64,000 nt of DNA from an uncultured Eubacteriales bacterium (GCA_902775345.1 CACYLW010000016.1:1-64000), one strand, 5' to 3'; shown: positions 37,784 to 46,531, counted from the first letter of the stretch. The notes: generated by a model from the sequence alone, not told the origin. A program made the numbers and translations.

Positions 37784-39735
37784 TGGCAGACATCAAGAAT
37801 GATATCAAGGCTGCTGTTGAAGCCGTGGAGCGCGAGCTCACCGAAAAGGAGATCGGCGAACAGAGGCAGATAAAGAGAAAGAAGCTCGAAGAGCTCCGCG
37901 CAATGGGCAGGGACCCTTACCGCGAGGAGACCTTTGATGTGACCGCATGGTCGAAAGACATCAGGGACAACTTCGAGGCCATGGAAGATCAGGAAGTCAG
38001 AGTGGCCGGACGTATCATGGCGTTCCGCCGCATGGGCAAGGTCGCGTTCGTCGACATGCAGGACAAGCAGGGCCGCATCCAGATCTTCGTCGCAAGAGAC
38101 AATATCGGTCAGGACGAGTACAACATCTTCAAGACATATGACACAGGCGACATCCTCGGCATCAAGGGCGAAGTCTTCAAGACAAAGACCGGCGAGGTCA
38201 GCATAAGGGCGCAGGAAGTAACTCTTCTGTGCAAGTCGCTGCAGGTGCTGCCAAACAAGTGGCACGGCCTCAAGGATACCGACCTGAGATACCGCCAGAG
38301 ATACGTAGATCTCATCATGAACGAGGATGTAAGAGAAACGTTCATGAAGCGCGCGAAGATCATCAGCACGATGCGCAAGGTCCTCGAAGAGGACTATGAC
38401 CTCATCGAGGTCGAGACTCCTGTACTCGGCAACATCGCGGGCGGCGCGGCAGCAAGACCGTTCATGACCCACCACAACACGCTCGACATCGACATGACAC
38501 TCCGCATCTCGCTTGAGCTTCATCTCAAGAGGCTCATCGTCGGAGGACTCGACGGAGTTTACGAGATCGGCAAGGTCTTCAGGAACGAGGGAATGGACAA
38601 GAACCACAGCCCTGAGTTCACATCGATGGAAGCATACAAGGCGTACGTGAACCTCGAGACCATGATGGACCTCATGGAGCAGGTGACATACAAGTGCGCC
38701 ATGGCAGTCAACGGAACGCCTATCGTCAAGTACGGCGACAAGGAATTCGACGTGACTCCTCCATGGAGAAAGATCGACATGACCGAGGCAGTCATCAAGA
38801 CTACAGGCATCCCGTTCGACAGGATCGACAGCGATGAAGAGGCTATCGAGGCTGCAAAGAAATACGGCATGACATTCGAGGACGAGTCGGAATGGTCGAG
38901 AGGAAAGATCATCGCCGAGATGTTCGAAGACTACTGCGAAGACATCCCTGGATTCCTTGACGGACCGTGCTTCGTCTGCGGACATCCGCTCGAGGTCTCG
39001 CCGCTGGCAAAGAAGGATCCTAAGGATCCTCGCATCACAAGAAGATTCGAGTCGTACATCAATGGCTGGGAGATGTCGAACGCGTTCAGCGAGCTGAACG
39101 ACCCTATCGACCAGTATGAGAGATTCGCTGAGCAGCAGAGACAGCTCGACCTGGGGATCGACGACGAGGCCCATCCTATGGATACCGACTTCGTCAACGC
39201 TCTGGAAGTCGGCATGCCGCCGACAGGCGGTATCGGCATCGGAGTCGACAGACTCGTGATGCTGCTCACCGACAGCGCAACGATCAGAGACGTCCAGCTC
39301 TTCCCGACAATGAAGCCGGAAGGCAAGGGCGGAGCTCAGAAGAAGGAGACCGTCAAGATCGATTTCAGTAAAGTCCAGATCGAGCCGTTATTCGAAGAAT
39401 TCGTCGATTTTGACACCTTCAGCAAGTCAGATTTCAGAGCTGTTAAGATCAAAAACTGCGAGGAAGTTCCGAAGTCAGACAAGCTCCTGAAGTTTACACT
39501 GAACGACGGAACAGGCGAAGACAGGATCATCCTGAGCGGCATCAAGAAGTACTACGATCCGGCTGAACTCGTTGGAAAGACTGCGATTGCGATCGTGAAC
39601 CTTCCGCCGAGAAAGATGATGGGAGAGTACTCAAACGGCATGCTGATCAGCGCGGTCAACGAGTATGAAGGAGAAGAGATGCTCAACCTCCTGCTCGTAG
39701 ACGACAGGATCCCGGCAGGAGCTAAACTGTACTAA
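37783..39735 (+). CDS. lysS: Lysine--tRNA ligase, class II, with C-terminal tRNA-binding domain
   Basis: A 650-residue LysRS. The N-terminal OB-fold anticodon-binding domain (about residues 65-165) is followed by the class II core with motif 2 (KVFRNEGMDKNHSPEFTSMEAYKAY) and motif 3 (GGIGIGVDRLVMLLTD). The normal enzyme ends near FPTMKPE (about residue 512). Here about 140 residues follow: a charged linker, then an EMAPII/Trbp111-like tRNA-binding domain (SKSDFRAVKIKNCEEVPKSDKLLKF through NGMLISAVNEYEGEEMLNLLLVDDRIPAGAKLY). The 3' end from FPTMKPE onward is present a second time at 46532-46962. Confidence 0.97.
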   Translation: MADIKNDIKAAVEAVERELTEKEIGEQRQIKRKKLEELRAMGRDPYREETFDVTAWSKDIRDNFEAMEDQEVRVAGRIMAFRRMGKVAFVDMQDKQGRIQIFVARDNIGQDEYNIFKTYDTGDILGIKGEVFKTKTGEVSIRAQEVTLLCKSLQVLPNKWHGLKDTDLRYRQRYVDLIMNEDVRETFMKRAKIISTMRKVLEEDYDLIEVETPVLGNIAGGAAARPFMTHHNTLDIDMTLRISLELHLKRLIVGGLDGVYEIGKVFRNEGMDKNHSPEFTSMEAYKAYVNLETMMDLMEQVTYKCAMAVNGTPIVKYGDKEFDVTPPWRKIDMTEAVIKTTGIPFDRIDSDEEAIEAAKKYGMTFEDESEWSRGKIIAEMFEDYCEDIPGFLDGPCFVCGHPLEVSPLAKKDPKDPRITRRFESYINGWEMSNAFSELNDPIDQYERFAEQQRQLDLGIDDEAHPMDTDFVNALEVGMPPTGGIGIGVDRLVMLLTDSATIRDVQLFPTMKPEGKGGAQKKETVKIDFSKVQIEPLFEEFVDFDTFSKSDFRAVKIKNCEEVPKSDKLLKFTLNDGTGEDRIILSGIKKYYDPAELVGKTAIAIVNLPPRKMMGEYSNGMLISAVNEYEGEEMLNLLLVDDRIPAGAKLY

Positions 39736-40178
39736 TAAAGCGATGGGAGAAGGGCTAAGAAGAGGCCATCCGAAACATCAGAAAACGATCTGAGAAGACA
39801 CGATCGGAAGCCGATTTACTACCCCATTTCGGCGGTTACTACCCCATTTGTACCCCATTGTGATAACAAGATATGAAGACTTATAAGGTTCTCTTCAGAT
39901 AATATCGGCGTTGCCGTAAGGAAGAGAACCTTGATCTACGGAGGTAAACTCCTCCGATAAGAAAGGGTTCCGAGTCAGCCTGAAGTTGATATAACAACTT
40001 ATGAAGACTTATGACTACCCCACTTAAGTGAAAATCCCGGCATTATTTGCGAAAACAAGCAGATAATGCCTTTTTCTTTGCCCGGATTTGCACATTTTCT
40101 AGAGGCATCGGTATAGTTGAGCTCATCCCATTAGTGTAATAGACTCAAGAAAACTATCCGAGCACAGAGGAGGCTGCA
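39736..40178. other. 443-base gene-free left end of the island, with repeats resembling an attachment region
   Basis: The stretch holds several ordered repeats. ACTACCCCATTT occurs near 39821 and 39837, TACCCCATT near 39851 and ACTACCCCACTT near 40013. ATGAAGACTTAT occurs at 39873-39884 and 40001-40012. A perfect 12-bp inverted repeat, AAGGTTCTCTTC with GAAGAGAACCTT, spans 39885-39932, and a second, CGGAGG with CCTCCG, spans 39939-39956. CACTTAAGTG at 40021-40030 is palindromic. ACCCCAT words recur at the right end of the island (46379-46410). This looks like the recombinase-binding end of an integrative element. Confidence 0.5.
40039..40079 (+). terminator. Intrinsic terminator between lysS and the island genes
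   Basis: GGCATTAT at 40039-40046 pairs with ATAATGCC at 40063-40070 and is followed by TTTTTCTTT. It probably ends the greA-lysS transcript in its present form. Confidence 0.75.
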
Positions 40179-40418
40179 ATGGCTGGTAATACTCAAAAGT
40201 TCAATTCACTTAGGAGGCAGCGCGAGCTTGAGAGTAGCTGGGATGAAATGTCGAGCCTAGGGAAAATATATGTATCATCCGAAGTCATACTGTATTCCAT
40301 CGAAGATATCAGATTAATGAGCGGATGGAGCGAGACAACAGTCCAGAAACTATTCAATGATCCTAAATTCCCGGCTATAGATTACGGGAAGCGGAAGTTA
40401 GGTGATCAGAATGGCTGA
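40179..40418 (+). CDS. Excisionase-like helix-turn-helix protein, possibly truncated
   Basis: A 79-residue protein with an AGGAGG site upstream. The second half, YSIEDIRLMSGWSETTVQKLFNDPKFPAIDYGKRKL, follows the excisionase-type pattern of DNA-binding proteins (helix, turn, helix, then a wing with FP-x-I-x-x-G-K). Such proteins normally continue with a further helix; here the frame stops at GDQNG, so the C terminus may be lost. It sits just inside the left end of the island, where an Xis gene would be expected. No integrase gene remains nearby. Confidence 0.55.
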   Translation: MAGNTQKFNSLRRQRELESSWDEMSSLGKIYVSSEVILYSIEDIRLMSGWSETTVQKLFNDPKFPAIDYGKRKLGDQNG

Positions 40419-40537
40419 TTACTGGTATGTAGACGTATGCCTTGGAATAATAACTCCAGGGCATTTAATATGCGCGAATATGCTATTATAAAAATGATGG
40501 GAATCAGACAAATTATTATTAACTGAGGTAAACACAG

Positions 40538-41350
40538 ATGGTTAATTTTGGATTAGAGAACAGAGTGGCTTTGATCACGGGAGCGAATAATCCGCAGGGG
40601 ATCGGAGCAGCAACAGCATTCGCTTTTGCCCGTGAAGGCGCGAAGGTGGTTCTGGTATATAAGAAAATAATCCGGCCTTTTGATAATAGCAAAACAGACA
40701 AAAACGGAGCAGACAGATATTTCGCAGCAAATGCAGGAAGCACAGATGATGTCGAAGCCAGGCTCAGAGGCATGAACGCCGATTATCTGATACTGGAAAG
40801 CGACATCTCAGATGAGGATGCTGTAAAGGAAATCTATCGGGCGGTAATGGAGAGGTACGGAAGACTTGACATCCTGGTCAATAATGCTGCAGATGGTGAT
40901 ATGGAGGGCATCGATACGATCGCGAAAATCACACAGGCTGTGATCGATGATACATTTGCGGTCAATGTCCGGGGAAGCATTCTGATGATAAGAGAATTCA
41001 TCAGACACCGCGGTGAATATGGACGGATCATCAATTTCTCCACAGACGCATCGCAGGTTTTCGCGGGACAGATCACTTATGGAGCAAGCAAGGCGACTTT
41101 AGAAGCCCTGACCCGCAGTATTGCTCTCGAGGTAGCCCAGTATGGGATCACAGTGAACTGTGTTGCACCCGGACCGACGCAGACCGGGTGGATAGATGAT
41201 GAGCTGGAAAAAGCAGTCATACCGTTGATACCAATGGGGGAATTGATCCAGCCGGAGGATATTGCCGAAACCGTTCTGTTCCTGGCCAGTGAGCAGGCAA
41301 GGATGCTTACCGGACAGGTAATAAAAGTATCCGGCGGGCATGCTCTGTAA
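40538..41350 (+). CDS. Short-chain dehydrogenase/reductase
   Basis: A 270-residue NAD(P)-dependent oxidoreductase of the classical SDR type. The nucleotide-binding motif is TGANNPQGIGAATAFAFAREGAKVV, the NNAA motif lies in ILVNNAADGD, and the catalytic Ser, Tyr and Lys are in NFSTDASQVFAGQITYGASKA. The C terminus (PEDIAETVLFLASEQARMLTGQVIKVSGG) is standard. The N terminus resembles 3-oxoacyl-ACP reductases, but the physiological substrate is unknown. It is part of the island and more AT-rich than the core genes. Confidence 0.88.
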   Translation: MVNFGLENRVALITGANNPQGIGAATAFAFAREGAKVVLVYKKIIRPFDNSKTDKNGADRYFAANAGSTDDVEARLRGMNADYLILESDISDEDAVKEIYRAVMERYGRLDILVNNAADGDMEGIDTIAKITQAVIDDTFAVNVRGSILMIREFIRHRGEYGRIINFSTDASQVFAGQITYGASKATLEALTRSIALEVAQYGITVNCVAPGPTQTGWIDDELEKAVIPLIPMGELIQPEDIAETVLFLASEQARMLTGQVIKVSGGHAL

Positions 41351-41404
41351 ATATCGGACTTGCAGTGGCCAGGAAGCAGTCAGGAAGGAACAGGAGACAA
41401 GATT

Positions 41405-41935
41405 ATGATAATTCTGATTACCGGTGCATCCCATACAGGTAAAACACTTCTGGCACAGAGGCTGCTGGAGAAATTCAAATATCCATATCTGTCAATCGAT
41501 CATCTGAAGATGGGTCTTATTCGCAGTGGGAATACCGGGCTTACGCCTAAAGACGATGATGAGCTTACAGAGTATCTGTGGCCGATAGTCAGGGAGATTA
41601 TCAGGACAGCTATAGAGAACGACCAGGATCTCATTATTGAAGGGTGTTATGTTCCGGCTGATTGGCGACAGGATTTTGATGAGAATTATCTGAAGAATAT
41701 CAGATTCATATGTCTTGCAATGACAGAGGAATATATCGAGGATCATTTCGATGATATTATAGGGCATGAATCCGAGATAGAATCCAGACTGATCAAAGAA
41801 GATTGTACTATCAATGATTTAAAGCAATGCAACAGGTGGTTTATTGATACATTTGGCAGTGCAGGTGAAATGGTCATGCCTATAGAAGATGATTTCGGCA
41901 AGGCATTGGCAGGGATTTCTTCAAGTCTCACTTAA
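41405..41935 (+). CDS. P-loop NTPase, probable small-molecule kinase
   Basis: A 176-residue protein with Walker A GASHTGKT at residues 7-14, right after the first strand, as in adenylate kinase-like and zeta-toxin-like kinases. Later strands include LIIEGCYV and IRFICLAMTEEYIEDHF. The phosphate acceptor is unknown. The start at 41405 follows AGGAGA; an upstream in-frame ATG at 41360 lacks a ribosome binding site. The stop codon lies inside a 14-bp perfect palindrome (41927-41940). Confidence 0.7.
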   Translation: MIILITGASHTGKTLLAQRLLEKFKYPYLSIDHLKMGLIRSGNTGLTPKDDDELTEYLWPIVREIIRTAIENDQDLIIEGCYVPADWRQDFDENYLKNIRFICLAMTEEYIEDHFDDIIGHESEIESRLIKEDCTINDLKQCNRWFIDTFGSAGEMVMPIEDDFGKALAGISSSLT

Positions 41936-41940
41936 GTGAG
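41927..41940. repeat. 14-bp palindrome CTCACTTAAGTGAG
   Basis: A perfect palindrome at the end of the kinase gene. Its 10-base core CACTTAAGTG also occurs at 40021-40030, at the island's left end. It could be a protein-binding site. Confidence 0.55.
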
Positions 41941-42002
41941 TATGTAATATCATAATAATGTCGCAGCAGACAGTGATAAATTGCATAGAGAGGTAAAGCA
42001 GA

Positions 42003-42305
42003 ATGGATAAGGGAATAATTATGTGGATAATTTTCCTTGTGGTGATTGCCGGAATCATGCTGGTGAGCCACAGGATCAAGAAAGGAATAAACGAGAATGG
42101 AATAGAGACTGATGCCGTCGTATCCCGCATCACAGATAATGGAACTCAGGAGGATATTGACATCGATGTATATGTCAGATACCGAACCGAAGACGGCGAG
42201 GAAATAGAAGGCGTTCTGTCAAATCCACGAGCCAATATGGAAGAGGGACAGCCGGTGCGGATCAAATACCACCCTAAGTTTAAGAACAACGCAAGACTGA
42301 TTTGA
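42003..42305 (+). CDS. Small membrane-anchored protein, DUF3592-like
   Basis: A 100-residue protein with one N-terminal membrane helix (IIMWIIFLVVIAGIMLVSH) and a small beta-rich domain (GIETDAVVSRITDNGTQEDIDIDVYVRYRTEDGEEIEG, then GQPVRIKYHPKFKNNARLI). The pattern of a varied strand, a squared YRT-DGEEIEG strand and a PVxIKYxPxxP-like end resembles DUF3592. The function is unknown. GAGAGG precedes the ATG. Confidence 0.6.
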   Translation: MDKGIIMWIIFLVVIAGIMLVSHRIKKGINENGIETDAVVSRITDNGTQEDIDIDVYVRYRTEDGEEIEGVLSNPRANMEEGQPVRIKYHPKFKNNARLI

Positions 42306-42308
42306 AAA

Positions 42309-42423
42309 ATGATAATGATCATGGCGAAAAACGCAAAAGTGATCCTATATGATATGGACCGCCAATACGATGATTTGATTGCATCCAAATGTGATTATGC
42401 TCTGGGGGCAGGCAGGTATAAAA
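42309..42423 (+). pseudogene. Possible remnant of a flavodoxin-like reductase
   Basis: The frame from 42309 encodes MAKNAKVILYDMD followed by YDDLIASKCDYALGAGRY, which resembles the start of NADPH-dependent FMN reductases. Where such proteins would continue with a Cys-rich loop, the frame instead runs into the start of the next gene in another frame. I read it as a short decayed fragment; the similarity is from memory of the pattern only. Confidence 0.3.
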
Positions 42424-42942
42424 ATGAAGATGTTCAGAAAAAAGATAAGCAGGATACGGACAGGCGGTCAGAGCGGTGTAGACAGGGCAGCTATGGATTT
42501 TGCCAGAGAAAGAGAGATTCCTCTATGCGGGTGGTGTCCTAAGAACGGATGGGCAGAGGATTATCCGGATCCGCCGGGACTAATCGTGGATTATCCTGAA
42601 CTGACAGAAACGCCTTCCGAAGACACTGCACAGCGTACAAAATGGAACATGCGAGACTGCGATGCGATCCTAACGATCATTCCGGGAAGCACGGAGTCCT
42701 CTCCCAGAACAGATGTTGGCCTGAAAGAAGGTAAGGATCTTGGCAAGCTGATGTATACAGCTGTGGGACTGGAGGATGTACCAGGAATAATACGATGGAT
42801 CAATGACCTTCCGGATGACTCTGAACTTTGCATAGGCGGTCCGCGTGCAAGCGAATGCGCTGATGCCTATAACCTGACAAAAGCTATACTTGATCAGATA
42901 GCGGAGGCATTTGGTCTGAAACAAGCTCTGGAACAGAGCTGA
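42424..42942 (+). CDS. Putative molybdenum carrier-like protein (SLOG-type fold)
   Basis: A 172-residue protein. RTGGQSGVDRAAMDFAREREIPLCGWCPKNGWAEDY, then YPELTETPSEDTAQRTKWNMRDCDAILTI, follows the pattern of the molybdenum cofactor carrier family: GGQTGVDRAA, GWCPKGR-AED, TETPS and RTEWNVRDSD. Family members belong to the Rossmann-like SLOG/LOG group that binds nucleotide ligands. The start at 42424 is chosen as the first ATG directly before the conserved part. No molybdenum enzyme genes are nearby, so a nucleotide-sensing role is equally possible. Confidence 0.75.
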   Translation: MKMFRKKISRIRTGGQSGVDRAAMDFAREREIPLCGWCPKNGWAEDYPDPPGLIVDYPELTETPSEDTAQRTKWNMRDCDAILTIIPGSTESSPRTDVGLKEGKDLGKLMYTAVGLEDVPGIIRWINDLPDDSELCIGGPRASECADAYNLTKAILDQIAEAFGLKQALEQS

Positions 42943-43000
42943 TACTATAGCTTGATGAACGATGCTATTGAGTAAAGTCATAATGCGAAAGGATGAGACA

Positions 43001-46000
43001 ATGAAACGGAAATATGTGGGCATATTTATTGCTCTGGTCGTAGTGGCGTGCATAGTAAGCGCAGTATTAGGGTTGCAGAATCAGTATACCGGCGGCAGTA
43101 CGGCAAAAACCAAAAGAACGATAATGCTTTACGACTGCGGAGCTGATTTGGAAACCAGCGCAGCGATGGCAACATACAATATTGAACAGATACTGAAAGC
43201 GAATTTCAGCAAGGATGAGGGGATAAGGTTCATCGTCATGACAGGCGGATCGAACCAGTGGCAACTTGATAAAGACTATCTTGTATTCCCGGAAGGCAAT
43301 AATGTGCCGGACGATGCCGTGGCAGGGTACGATCCGCAAATAATGGAAACTACCGACGAGGTACTCGATAAGTACAGTCAGGTCAGCAACGTATACAACC
43401 AGGTGTGGGAAGCCAAGGGGCTTGATGCTGCTGTGGATCCGGGTAAGATGGTGCTTATTGACGGAGACGGACTTGGTACGGGCGGCGAATCGGCTGCGGT
43501 AAAATCATCTGAAGAACTGATGTCGGATCCTGATACTCTGAAGTCATTCATCAACTTCTGCGTACAGTACGCACCTGCGGAGAAATACGATCTCATCCTC
43601 TGGGATCACGGCGGCGGCCCTACATACGGATTTGGCATGGATGAACATCAATCGGTCAGCTCGTTCTGGGACAGCCGTTCGCTGATGACGTTCCCGCAGA
43701 TCATGGATGCTCTGTCGGAAAACGACGTCACAAAAGGCGGAGGCAAGTTCGACCTGGTCGACTTTGACGCATGCCTCATGAGCAGCGTCGAGCTTGATTT
43801 GGTGCTTGCGGATTACACCGACTATTATATCGCGTCTCCGGAAACAGAGCCGGGATACGGACAGTACTACACGGGATGGCTCGACATGCTGGGCGCAGCG
43901 GAAAATCATGAAGTGGATACGTTCGCGCTCGGCAAAAAGATCGTGGACGACTTCTATGATTTCTATGACAAGGGCGAAGGACAGGGCCAGGACGGTACAC
44001 TGGCTATCATAGACATGAACAAGCTAACAGATCCGAAGAACGGATTCGTCGATGCCCTGAAAAAGCTGGACAAGGCACTCAAGGAGCAGGCTTCCACAGC
44101 TGGCGCCAGTGGTGAATTCCTGTTCTATGATGAGTTCATGTCAATGGCGAATTCCATAGAGTACGGCGATTCCGACTACTATGACCTCGGCAACATAGCC
44201 TCTCTGCTCAGCCTTGAATACATGGAAGTGACAGAAGATGACGATAACAGCCTGTACAAAGAGGCGGGCACGGAGATAAACAGACTGCTGCAGCTCTATG
44301 AGCAGGATGACCCGGATGATCCGGATAATAGAAACGGATTCATTTACGCGCGCGGCACCGAGGGCATTACGACGGATATGCAGCTGTTCAGAAAGGCAGA
44401 CGGAGATCTGGATTACGACACACTCGGCACGAGCGGGATGTATCTGTACTTCCCGGACCCGTCCGCGCCTATGGCATACATTGAATACTACAATGAGATG
44501 GGCAAGGTCATCGAGAAGCTGCCTGAAGGCGACGCCAGACGCGAATTCCTTGACAGCTACAGGCACACGCTCATCGATTACGCGCTGATCGCGGAGACCG
44601 GAACCGAAGTGGGTTATATGCTCCGCTCAGGAGAAAAGCAGAGGAGTGAGATCGATTACGCTGCGGTAAAAGCAGACTGGCAGGAATGGATGGATGATCC
44701 GGAAATGGCACAGTACGCCGCCTGGAATATGCGTATCTCGACTTTGCTGAATGAGAGAGAAGGCGGAATTGAGGAAGCCGAAGCCTGGCTTTCCGACGTA
44801 GTAAGACAACAGGCCGAAGAGGGCCTGGGCAACGGTTCCGTCAGCGCGAAACGCATCCTGACCAAAGACGGAAGAGGATATGAGGTAACGATAAGTGATA
44901 CAAAGAAGCGGGTGATCAGCGATGTAAGCTGGGAGCTGAATGCGGAGATGCCTGCTTTTGACAAATACATCAAAGAGAATCTGGATGAAGAAGAGCAGAA
45001 TGTCGTCGAATATTTCGGAAGGCTTTCATTAGGAAGGATCAAAGGCCAGGAGGTCCTTACAGATATGCCGAGCCGCATGGGTTATGACAGCGAGTTGGAT
45101 TATAACCATGCTCTGGCCGAATGGTACAACAGGACAGAGAACACCTGGACGCTTGAAGAAGTGAAAGACAAATGGTACGCGGTCGAAGACGCTGACGGTG
45201 TGCTGCATGTCGCGTCTTATGAAGAGGATGATGAGAAAGAGGGAGCCGGCTATGTACCTGCGACCATAGGAATAGGACATAACAACCAGCTGGTGTTGCT
45301 GTATTTCGAAGACAACGAGCTTACTCAGGTACATTTCCTTAACGAGAACACCGGCTGGCGTCCGGTCAAGGTGAAAGACCTTGTAGGGGAGATCGAAGTG
45401 ATGCCGGTGATGTACGTCAGCTTTTTCGGCCTGCTCAGGTATTACATCCCGATCAGTGACTCCATGTTCAAGCTCTCTGCGAAAAATGCCAGGAATATAT
45501 CCCTCGTTTACAGGGACATCGATGAGATAAAAGATATCGCTGATGCTGACGGCGACGGCGTATTGCTGAACACTTATGCGGAGGTCAGCGACATTTACGG
45601 CGGCGGGATAGACATTACCGAGACGCTCGACAAACCGGATGAAAATCTTGTCCACATAGAACTTGCAAGAGTAACGCCGGCAAGCTATACCGGAGAAGAG
45701 GTCAAGCCTGTAGTCACGTACCGCGGGAAAACCCTGAAGGAAGGAAAAGACTATACTTTAGTGAAATTATATAATGAGGCCGCGGATCCTGAGCCTGTAT
45801 TCAAAGAGCCTGGAAAGTATACGATCATGCTGTTCGGTGAAGGTAATTACAGAGGATATGAAGAAAAGGACTTCTACATCGTACCGCCTGAAGAAAAACT
45901 GAACCGCATGCTCAAGAACGCGGAAGAAGATGTAGCTGAAGCCCAGCTTAGAGTAGATCTGCTGTCTGACAGTGACAGCGCTAAAGAAGTCGAGTCAGCA

Positions 46001-46078
46001 TACCGCCAGCTCGTCAAGGCTCAGCAGAAGCTGATCGAAGCGGAAGAAATGCTGATCCTTTCAAAGGAGATAATTTAA
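43001..46078 (+). CDS. Clostripain-related cysteine peptidase (family C11), secreted
   Basis: A 1025-residue exported protein. Residues 1-30 form a signal peptide or anchor (MKRKYVGIFIALVVVACIVSAVLG). The C11 domain follows: TIMLYDCGADLETSAAMATYNIEQIL, the catalytic His in YDLILWDHGGGP and the catalytic Cys in VDFDACLMSSVELD. The C-terminal third contains beta-rich segments (YTGEEVKPVVTYRGKTLKEG, an Ig-like repeat) and a final helical coiled coil. There is no sortase motif. AAAGGATGAG precedes the ATG. It is the largest cargo gene of the island; substrates of such peptidases are usually Arg- or Lys-containing proteins. Confidence 0.88.
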   Translation: MKRKYVGIFIALVVVACIVSAVLGLQNQYTGGSTAKTKRTIMLYDCGADLETSAAMATYNIEQILKANFSKDEGIRFIVMTGGSNQWQLDKDYLVFPEGNNVPDDAVAGYDPQIMETTDEVLDKYSQVSNVYNQVWEAKGLDAAVDPGKMVLIDGDGLGTGGESAAVKSSEELMSDPDTLKSFINFCVQYAPAEKYDLILWDHGGGPTYGFGMDEHQSVSSFWDSRSLMTFPQIMDALSENDVTKGGGKFDLVDFDACLMSSVELDLVLADYTDYYIASPETEPGYGQYYTGWLDMLGAAENHEVDTFALGKKIVDDFYDFYDKGEGQGQDGTLAIIDMNKLTDPKNGFVDALKKLDKALKEQASTAGASGEFLFYDEFMSMANSIEYGDSDYYDLGNIASLLSLEYMEVTEDDDNSLYKEAGTEINRLLQLYEQDDPDDPDNRNGFIYARGTEGITTDMQLFRKADGDLDYDTLGTSGMYLYFPDPSAPMAYIEYYNEMGKVIEKLPEGDARREFLDSYRHTLIDYALIAETGTEVGYMLRSGEKQRSEIDYAAVKADWQEWMDDPEMAQYAAWNMRISTLLNEREGGIEEAEAWLSDVVRQQAEEGLGNGSVSAKRILTKDGRGYEVTISDTKKRVISDVSWELNAEMPAFDKYIKENLDEEEQNVVEYFGRLSLGRIKGQEVLTDMPSRMGYDSELDYNHALAEWYNRTENTWTLEEVKDKWYAVEDADGVLHVASYEEDDEKEGAGYVPATIGIGHNNQLVLLYFEDNELTQVHFLNENTGWRPVKVKDLVGEIEVMPVMYVSFFGLLRYYIPISDSMFKLSAKNARNISLVYRDIDEIKDIADADGDGVLLNTYAEVSDIYGGGIDITETLDKPDENLVHIELARVTPASYTGEEVKPVVTYRGKTLKEGKDYTLVKLYNEAADPEPVFKEPGKYTIMLFGEGNYRGYEEKDFYIVPPEEKLNRMLKNAEEDVAEAQLRVDLLSDSDSAKEVESAYRQLVKAQQKLIEAEEMLILSKEII

Positions 46079-46095
46079 GAGTAAGAACATGCGGA

Positions 46096-46212
46096 GAATG
46101 GTATAGTAACCTTCAAATATGAAATCACGGACGAAAATATTGAATGCTACGATGAGGACTTTTGGACAGAGTATCATGAAGAAGGGTTTGAGAACATCGC
46201 TTCAGACTGAAG
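46096..46212 (+). pseudogene. Gene fragment without a start codon
   Basis: One frame reads ENGIVTFKYEITDENIECYD and then DFWTEYHEEGFENIASD before a stop. It looks like coding sequence but has no start codon or ribosome binding site and follows the clostripain gene in a different frame. The family is not recognised. Confidence 0.4.
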
Positions 46213-46329
46213 GCAAAGAATGGGCAAATCATTGCTACCAGTGAGGGATATAAGGCTAAAAAAAGCTGTCTTAATGGCATCGAAAGTGTTAGGATTAACT
46301 CAGCTTCAGAAGTTATCGAGGAAGAATAA
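46198..46329 (+). pseudogene. Truncated DUF1508 (YegP-like) fragment
   Basis: In frame from 46198: RFRLKAKNGQIIATSEGY, then KAKKSCLNGIESVRINS and a terminal EVIEEE. This matches the second half of the DUF1508 repeat, whose usual form is F-R-L-K-A-x-N-G-x-x-I-A-x-S-E-G-Y. The first half is replaced by unrelated sequence, so the gene is broken. Confidence 0.6.
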
Positions 46330-46531
46330 AATACATACGGCAGATGGTCTTTAGCTCGAACAGCCTAAACAAGGCTGTACCCCATATCACCCCGAGGACT
46401 ACCCCATATGCTCCGAAATGATCAAAAAATCATCGATAACGTGCAATTGAAAGTGGCCTGCGCTAGTCAACATTTGGGGTCGATATGTAGGTTGGAATCG
46501 GAATTGTTGTACGGGTGGGGTGAAAATACAC

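Noticed and set aside
37690..39174. 494-codon open frame on the minus strand opposite lysS
   Set aside because: It is a shadow of the lysS codon pattern; it has no ribosome binding site or recognisable domain, and its residues mirror the plus-strand gene.
39736..46531. Complete prophage or conjugative element
   Set aside because: There are no structural phage genes, relaxase, type IV secretion genes or integrase. At most it is a decayed or mobilisable island.
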